64,000 bases of DNA from Amycolatopsis taiwanensis DSM 45107 (GTDB lineage: Bacteria; Actinomycetota; Actinomycetes; Mycobacteriales; Pseudonocardiaceae), in contig NZ_KI912601.1 in the NCBI RefSeq assembly GCF_000519205.1, positions 30,571 to 94,570 on the forward strand. The letters are read 5' to 3'. Position numbers and translations under genes: made by a program. A model generated the notes under the pieces. It made no database searches and was not told where the DNA came from. It saw only the letters and a list, made by a program, of their open reading frames with translations. This document shows positions 59,513 through 64,000 of the stretch, piece after piece. Position 1 is the first letter of the stretch. Every line of letters begins with the position of its first letter.

Positions 59513-60644
59513 CTAAGGGGTTCGTAAGTAAGTTGAGAATCGCCGGGTGATTTCCCGGGTTTCTGGTGGTTGGTGGGGGAGAATTCTTGTGTGCGTGACA
59601 ATGATGGCCGGAAGTTGGATCATAAGACTCTCGAGGTGCTGCGGATGCGGGCCGTTGAGCAGGTCGCGGCGGGTGCGCACCCGGAGGAGGTGGCGATCAC
59701 GCTGGGGTTCCACAAGAACACCGTCTACGGGTGGCTGGCCAAGGTTCGTGAGGGCGGGCGGGACGCGTTGAAGGCCAAGGCGGTGCCGGGCCGCCCACCG
59801 CGGTTGTCGCCGACCCAGATCTCCCGGTTGTATGGATTCATCGTCGGTGTGGATCCGCGGCAGTTGTCGTTCGAGTTCGCTTTGTGGACAAGGGAAATGG
59901 TGCGGGAGGTGATCGTCCGCGAGTTCGGAGTGAGGCTGAGCGTGGTCAGCGTCGGCCGGCTGATGCGCACCATGGGCCTGTCCCCGCAGCGACCGTTGCA
60001 CCGGGCCTACCAGCAAGACCCCGACGCGGTGGAACGCTGGAAGACCGAGCAGTTCCCCGCGATCCGTGCCGAAGCCAAGAAGGCCGGTGCGACAGTATTT
60101 TTCGCCGACGAGGCCGGAATCCGCTCGGACTACCACGCCGGAACCACGTGGGCACCGGTCGGGCAGACCCCGGTCGTGGCGAACACCGGCGCCCGCTACT
60201 CGATCAACATGCTCTCCGCGGTATCCGCCCAGGGCGCGCTGCGGTTCATGGTCCACGACGGCACCGTGACCGCCACGGTGTTCATCGAGTTCTGCAAACG
60301 GCTACTCACCGACGCCACGGGACCGGTATTCCTGATCATCGACGGGCACCCCAGCCACCGCGCCAACGCCGTCACCAAGTTCGTGACCAGCACCAACGGC
60401 CGCCTGCGACTGTTCTTCCTGCCCGGCTACTCCCCACAACTCAACCCCGACGAATGGGTCTGGAAAAACGTCAAACACGACCGCATCGGCAAGACCGGCG
60501 TCACCAGCAAGGACGACCTGAAATCGAAGGCCACCGGGGCCCTACGGCGCCTACAGAAACTCCCCGCTCTCATCTGCGGGTTCTTCCGCGACCCGAACCT
60601 GACCTACATCACCGCCTGACTCGACCTACTTCTGAACCCATTAG
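59513..60644 (+). mobile_element. IS630-family element, copy 2 (1132 bp)
   Basis: It starts CTAAGGGGTTCGTAAGTAAG and ends with the complement of CTAATGGGTTCAGAAGTAGG, with TA at 59511-59512 and 60645-60646. Length and gene match copy 1, but the orientation is opposite, so the pair faces outward-inward like the ends of a composite unit of 14.6 kb. It inserted into the 3' end of a SUKH gene, whose stop codon it now provides. Confidence 0.85.
59591..60619 (+). CDS. IS630-family transposase, copy 2
   Basis: A 342-residue DDE transposase near-identical to copy 1: FHKNTVYGWLAKV in the first HTH, GRLMRTMGLSPQRPLHRAYQ, FFADEAGIRSDY (first Asp), LIIDGHPSHRANAV (second Asp) and LNPDEWVWKNVKHDRIG (Glu). 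Changes from copy 1 include GRDALKAK for GHGALKAK near residue 55 and TSTNGRL for ASTDGRL near 280. No disruption is seen, so both copies may be active. The GTG start follows GGGGGAG. Confidence 0.9.
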   Translation: MRDNDGRKLDHKTLEVLRMRAVEQVAAGAHPEEVAITLGFHKNTVYGWLAKVREGGRDALKAKAVPGRPPRLSPTQISRLYGFIVGVDPRQLSFEFALWTREMVREVIVREFGVRLSVVSVGRLMRTMGLSPQRPLHRAYQQDPDAVERWKTEQFPAIRAEAKKAGATVFFADEAGIRSDYHAGTTWAPVGQTPVVANTGARYSINMLSAVSAQGALRFMVHDGTVTATVFIEFCKRLLTDATGPVFLIIDGHPSHRANAVTKFVTSTNGRLRLFFLPGYSPQLNPDEWVWKNVKHDRIGKTGVTSKDDLKSKATGALRRLQKLPALICGFFRDPNLTYITA

Positions 60645-61117
60645 TAACTGAGGCCGATCTGGCAGCGGCACAACGCGTAAGTGCCGAAGTCGTCGTCGAG
60701 CCGCTCTGGACCGCCACGGGATTCCGCATCCGGATCCCACACAACGACCGGGTACTCGCCATCCTCGTTCTGCTCCGAGCTGTCCAGGCAAATGATGCCA
60801 CCCATCCCGTCATATTCGATGACCAGCAGGCTTAGCGGAAAGCGGTTGTCCTCACGAGCGTCCAGGGTCTCGGACACCGTGCCATACAGCCGATCACCAC
60901 CCGTCGGCGTGCGGTAGACACCCATGATCTCTACACCGCCTGCTTCGCAACTGCCCAGCTCGGAAATGAACAACCGGTAGGACGGCGGGAACGTCGCCGC
61001 GAGCGCGGCCTCAGCGCGCGCGATGTCCTTCTCGCTCAAGCCACCGGTGAAGTTGCACTCGCCCGGATTACTCCGGATTAGTTCAACGAGCTCCCTGACC
61101 GAGTCGATTCCGCTCAT
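60641..61117 (-). CDS. SUKH (SMI1/KNR4) protein, 3' end altered by IS630
   Basis: A 158-residue SUKH-fold protein: GLSEKDIARAEAALAATFPP then SYRLFISELGSCEAGGVEIM, LSLLVIEYDGMGGIICLDSS and YPVVVWDPDAE are canonical for the family. The last codons, QIGLSY, and the TAA at 60641-60643 overlap the IS630 end, so the original C-terminus was cut by insertion, probably losing only a few residues after DDFGTYAL. It may still fold. ATG 61117 is the start. It is the fourth SUKH gene in this 4-kb stretch. Confidence 0.8.
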   Translation of the reverse strand: MSGIDSVRELVELIRSNPGECNFTGGLSEKDIARAEAALAATFPPSYRLFISELGSCEAGGVEIMGVYRTPTGGDRLYGTVSETLDAREDNRFPLSLLVIEYDGMGGIICLDSSEQNEDGEYPVVVWDPDAESRGGPERLDDDFGTYALCRCQIGLSY

Positions 61118-61249
61118 GACTTACTGAGCTTCGTGTTTTAGAACTCCTAACAGAATGATCTTGGGATGGTATTCATCGGCTGTCCCGTAGATTGATCATC
61201 GGTGTTTGGCGCAGGCTCGATCATGGCTTCCCCACGCGTGACAGCCGGT

Positions 61250-61609
61250 TTAGACGTGGATGACTGCTCGGGTGGAGGCCTGGAGGATGTCGCCCAGAGC
61301 CGTGCGGGCTTGGGTGAGGTCCGCTATGCGGGAGTCCAGCTCGGCGTACTGGGTTCTGAGGTGGTCGAGAACGCAGGCCTGGAGCTCGGTGCCGTCGCCG
61401 ACGAAGCAGGGCATGAGCTCGCGGATGACCTTTGTGGGGAGCCCAGCGGCGAGCAGGGTGCGGATACGGGCGACTGTGGCGGGGGCCTCGGGATCGTAAT
61501 GGCGATGGCCGCCCTCGCTGCGGCGGGAGGTGAGCAGACCCTGGGCCTCGTAGTAGCGGAGGAGACGGACGGCCACGCCTGTTTCGCGGGACAGCTCCCC
61601 AATCTTCAT
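61250..61609 (-). CDS. MerR-family transcriptional regulator
   Basis: A 119-residue MerR protein: KIGELSRETGVAVRLLRYYE and LLTSRRSEGGHRHYDP form the winged helix, LLAAGLPTKVIRELMPCF the linker helices, and QYAELDSRIADLTQARTALG the dimer coiled coil. A single Cys remains near residue 70 and none at the C-terminus, so metal sensing is unlikely; small-molecule sensing is more probable. GGTGGG lies upstream of ATG 61609. It is divergent from a monooxygenase gene with 64 bases between starts. Confidence 0.87.
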   Translation of the reverse strand: MKIGELSRETGVAVRLLRYYEAQGLLTSRRSEGGHRHYDPEAPATVARIRTLLAAGLPTKVIRELMPCFVGDGTELQACVLDHLRTQYAELDSRIADLTQARTALGDILQASTRAVIHV

Positions 61610-61633
61610 GTGACCCACCTCATAGAACATCGG

Positions 61634-61660
61634 CTTGAATCTGACACCAATGTTACATCC
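61634..61660 (+). promoter_or_regulatory. MerR-type promoter of the monooxygenase gene
   Basis: TTGAAT (about 61635) and TACATC (about 61655), separated by an unusually long ~19-base spacer, enclose the dyad-like CTGACACCAATGTTACA. Long spacers with a central dyad are typical of promoters activated by MerR proteins through DNA twisting. Confidence 0.5.
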
Positions 61661-61673
61661 TAACGTTGATCAC

Positions 61674-62003
61674 ATGACGACGACTTCGACTGCACCAGCG
61701 CCCGTTTCGCTCTACGGATTCTTGACCCCCAAGCCCGGACAGGCCGACGAGTTCAGGAAACTCCTGATGGACCTCGTCGAGCCGTCTCGAGGGCACGAGG
61801 GCAGCCTTCAATACCACCTCCACGAGCAGGAGGACGGCAGATTCTTCCTCTATGAGGTCTGGCGTTCGCAGGAGGACCTCGACCGGCACAACGCAACCCC
61901 ACTGCTGCGCGCCTTCATGGACGAACTGCCCAAGCACATCGAAGGAGCGCCCGAGGCCTACTTCGGCACGATGAGGAGTCCCTATCCGGCCATCATGGCC
62001 TGA
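61674..62003 (+). CDS. Putative quinol monooxygenase (ABM domain)
   Basis: A 109-residue antibiotic-biosynthesis-monooxygenase-fold protein, a cofactor-free ferredoxin-like dimer. PVSLYGFLTPKPGQADEFRK, SLQYHLHEQEDGRFFLYEVW and RSQEDLDRHNATPLLRAFMD follow the family strand-helix order with the conserved EVW and H. Such proteins oxidise quinols or detoxify reactive aromatics. ATG 61674 is chosen from the MTTTS start after the promoter. It is divergent from, and probably activated by, the MerR protein. Confidence 0.85.
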   Translation: MTTTSTAPAPVSLYGFLTPKPGQADEFRKLLMDLVEPSRGHEGSLQYHLHEQEDGRFFLYEVWRSQEDLDRHNATPLLRAFMDELPKHIEGAPEAYFGTMRSPYPAIMA

Positions 62004-62040
62004 CCGGGCTCGCAGCAGACTCGAAAAATTCCTGACGGAG

Positions 62041-62876
62041 TCAGAGTTTGGCCAGTCGGCGCCAGCAGATGATGCCGCAGGCCAGGCTGACGAAGGCTTC
62101 GTGGATGTCATCGCGAATCTCCCAGCGGATGCGCAGCCGGCGGAACCAGTGCAACAGCGCGAAGCTTTGCTCGACCACCCACCGATGCACGCCCAATCCC
62201 GAACCATGCTCGACGCCACGCCGGGCGATGACCGGAGTGATCCCGGCAGCTCGGACCTGCTTGCGGTACTTGTTGTGGTCATAGCCGCGGTCGGCGTAGA
62301 TCGCATCCGGTCGCCGGCGTGGTCGTCCTCGCCGACCACGTACCGGCGGCATGGCCTCGATCAGAGGCATGAGCTGGGTGACGTCGTTACGGTTCCCGCC
62401 GGTCAGCGACACCGCCAGTGGAATGCCGTGCCCTTTCGGTGATCAGATGGTGTTTCGAGCCTGTTCGGGCACGGTCGACCGGGCTCGGACCAGTTTTGGG
62501 CCGCCTTTGAGGGCGCGTATGTGCGAGCCGTCGATCACCGCCTTGGACCAGTCCAGCGCGCCGGCGGCATGCAGTTCGGCCAGCAACGACTCGTGCAGAC
62601 GCTGCCAGACTCCCGCCTGGTGCCAGTCGCGCAGGCGCCGCCAGCAGGTCATGCCGGAGCCGAAGCCCAGCTCCTGGGCAAGAACTCCCACGCGATGCCG
62701 GTGTAGAGCACGAACAGGATACCCGACAGGACCTTCCGGTCGTCCAGACGCTTGCGGCCGGCGTGATCGGCGCGGCGTGGCACGACCGGCAACAACGGCT
62801 CGATCCGCGCCCACAACTCGTCCGGCACGATCCACGGTGGCTGCTCGCCCTTCCTCACGCGCTGATCAACCCCCAA
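62041..62876 (-). pseudogene. IS5-family (IS427-like) transposase with several frame changes
   Basis: Pieces in order: WIVPDELWARIEPLLPVVPR then GRKRLDDRKVLSGILFVLYT; after a frame change near 62690, ELGFGSGMTCWRRLRDWHQA and DWSKAVIDGSHIRALKGG (first Asp); after changes near 62490 and 62425, GHGIPLAVSLTGGNRNDVTQ, DAIYADRGYDHNKYRKQV (second Asp) and GVHRWVVEQSFALLHWFRRL (Glu). IS427-type elements normally need only one programmed shift, so at least two of these are lesions. The copy is likely dead. Confidence 0.8.
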
Positions 62877-62892
62877 ACGATCAATGCTATTC

Positions 62893-64000
62893 CTAGATCA
62901 TTTTGTTAGGAGTCCTTAGGGCTTGCCACCCAGGGGGCGCCTCAACCTCGAAGGTTGTATCGATTTTAGTGCTGCTGCTTGCACCGTTTGTGGGGGCTGT
63001 GGTGGTTTCGGCAACATCGCCGAGTCGACCTTTCTCGGCCAAGCGCACTTGGGTGGGAAGCGTTTGGAGCTCGGCGAGGAAGTTTTCGTAGTCGGCAACC
63101 CGGCTGAGCGGATCGACGCTGAGCTCGTACGTGCGTCGCAGGCGAGCTATACCTGCACGGATGATGTCGCCGGCTTTGGTGTCGTCGGTAGCGGCTTCGA
63201 CGCGCTTGAGCATGGTGCTGGCTTTGTCGCGAACGCAGCCAGTCGGGTGATCTTCGGCGAACGCTTCGATGATCCGTTCGACACGTTGGTCACGGCGAGT
63301 GTCTTCTTCCCGCTCTCGAGCGAGGCGGAGTGTCTCCGCCAGCTTGTTGAGGAGGGCCTTGTAGTTCGCGTCGAGGGTATCCGCACCGTCGGGCGGGGTG
63401 TCGTCATGTTCGTGTTCGGCCAGATACGCGAGTAGTTCTTTTGCGAAGCCAGCTTTGCCAATGCGGGTGTCGAAGGCAGCGGTGAAGGCCCCGTCAATGG
63501 CGTCCCACATGGAGTAGTTCGAGCCGTTGATCCCGGCTTTGATTTCCTCGTCGACGAGCTTCAAGGTGTCGGTTTCGGGTAGCCCGAGAAGGTGTTGTGC
63601 GTAGCGTCGTGCAGCGATGCCGGCGAGATTGAGCGGTACGAGGTCTTCGGGCTCTTCGATGGTCACGCCTTCCTCGGCCTTGACGTGGGCCTCGGTGGCC
63701 CAATCGCCGATCATGACCACGAGGTCGTTGGATACCGTAGGGCGGCCCCTGGCTCCACCCTTCTTGATCTGTGCCTGGGCCTCCTTGCCGGCCTTGTCGC
63801 TGTCGAGGAGGACTGCGCACGCGGGCTTGAACTGGTCGCGGCCTCGGGCGAGGTAGAGCATGTAGGGAACGTTGGAGCCGCCTGGGACGAGGGTGACTTG
63901 GTTAAGGTCTAGACACTCAGACGGTGGCGTCCCAGCTCGTCGTAGGCGGGCGTTCATTCCTGCGAGGAGCACTTGATCGGAGATGCCTTCGATGAACAGG
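62893..64000 (-). CDS. OLD-family-like ATP-dependent nuclease, TOPRIM half (partial)
   Basis: The gene enters from the right edge. In the first visible codons LFIEGISDQVLLAGMNAR is the TOPRIM EG(x)SD motif, and LLDSDKAGKEAQAQIKK about 60 residues later is the D-x-D motif, so the metal site is complete. A helical region rich in Glu and Arg follows (LRLAREREEDTRRDQRVERI) and a low-complexity tail. The ATPase half would be outside the window. The C-terminus ends RTPNKMI inside the IS5-type terminal repeat, so the natural end was cut by that insertion. OLD nucleases act in phage and plasmid defence. Confidence 0.72.
   Translation of the reverse strand, partial: LFIEGISDQVLLAGMNARLRRAGTPPSECLDLNQVTLVPGGSNVPYMLYLARGRDQFKPACAVLLDSDKAGKEAQAQIKKGGARGRPTVSNDLVVMIGDWATEAHVKAEEGVTIEEPEDLVPLNLAGIAARRYAQHLLGLPETDTLKLVDEEIKAGINGSNYSMWDAIDGAFTAAFDTRIGKAGFAKELLAYLAEHEHDDTPPDGADTLDANYKALLNKLAETLRLAREREEDTRRDQRVERIIEAFAEDHPTGCVRDKASTMLKRVEAATDDTKAGDIIRAGIARLRRTYELSVDPLSRVADYENFLAELQTLPTQVRLAEKGRLGDVAETTTAPTNGASSSTKIDTTFEVEAPPGWQALRTPNKMI

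Larger units (their letters stand above)
61139..62920. mobile_element. Candidate IS5-type unit carrying merR and monooxygenase genes
   Basis: The left end, GAACTCCTAACAGAATGATC (about 61141-61160), is the inverted counterpart of the right end, GATCATTTTGTTAGGAGTCC (about 62897-62916). Between them are merR, an ABM monooxygenase gene and a frameshifted IS5-type transposase. No matching end is found between the monooxygenase and the transposase, so the passengers may lie inside the element. The right end interrupts an OLD-type nuclease gene. Confidence 0.5.

Overview
The window is GC-rich DNA with GTG/TTG starts, many 4-base ATGA/GTGA gene overlaps and actinobacterial families (SARP-NB-ARC-TPR regulators, LGFP and ALF repeats, F420-type enzymes). 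It suggests a filamentous actinomycete; an Amycolatopsis-like member of the Pseudonocardiaceae is my best guess, but no rRNA or tRNA is present to settle it. The left half is mostly catabolic. The right half is accessory: defence genes, a polymorphic toxin, immunity paralogues, insertion sequences (IS) and gene fragments.

1-3.75 kb is an IS graveyard (IS3, IS5-type end, IS982 and IS1380 pieces) around a sterol-desaturase-type hydroxylase. Its divergent TetR regulator is cut to 40 codons by an IS1380 fragment. 3.76-15.07 kb is two divergent operons that together read as the non-phosphorylative L-fucose pathway: sugar porter, mutarotase, aldose dehydrogenase, lactonase, acid-sugar dehydratase, keto-sugar dehydrogenase and diketo-acid hydrolase, plus LutABC for the L-lactate product and a GntR regulator. 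The lactonase has an in-frame amber codon. 15.24-24.17 kb is a MarR-flanked acyl-CoA operon (ligase, CoA transferase, two hydratases, HMG-CoA-lyase-like and citryl-CoA-lyase-like proteins, nitronate-monooxygenase-like protein) with a divergent organic-anion transporter. 25.0-29.16 kb is a GntR/UTRA, PfkB kinase, ADP-ribosylglycohydrolase and GPH symporter unit, probably for an N-glycoside. 29.2-31.55 kb is mostly gene debris.

31.57-42.14 kb is the most interesting region. Four overlapping genes encode a Cas4/RecB-like PD-(D/E)XK protein with Cys clusters, a small Cys-rich protein, a DinG-like helicase and an 879-residue protein that I recognise as pPIWI-RE, an Argonaute-like family. A Ser/Thr kinase diverges 30 bases upstream, and an unrecognised 339-residue protein lies downstream. 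A SARP/AfsR-type regulator follows at 42.19-44.89 kb.

46.0-60.6 kb is bounded by two near-identical 1132-bp IS630-type elements in opposite orientation. Inside are a secreted S1-fold protein with LGFP repeats that appears to lack its catalytic triad; a 1222-residue ALF-repeat toxin with its immunity gene and a second, broken toxin-tip/immunity pair; a small secreted protein; STAND-ATPase debris; and SUKH (SMI1/KNR4) immunity paralogues, one frameshifted. A repeated block of about 220 bp lies near both ends of this interval. 61.1-62.9 kb looks like an IS5-type unit enclosing a merR-monooxygenase pair. It abuts a TOPRIM/OLD-type nuclease gene that runs off the right edge.
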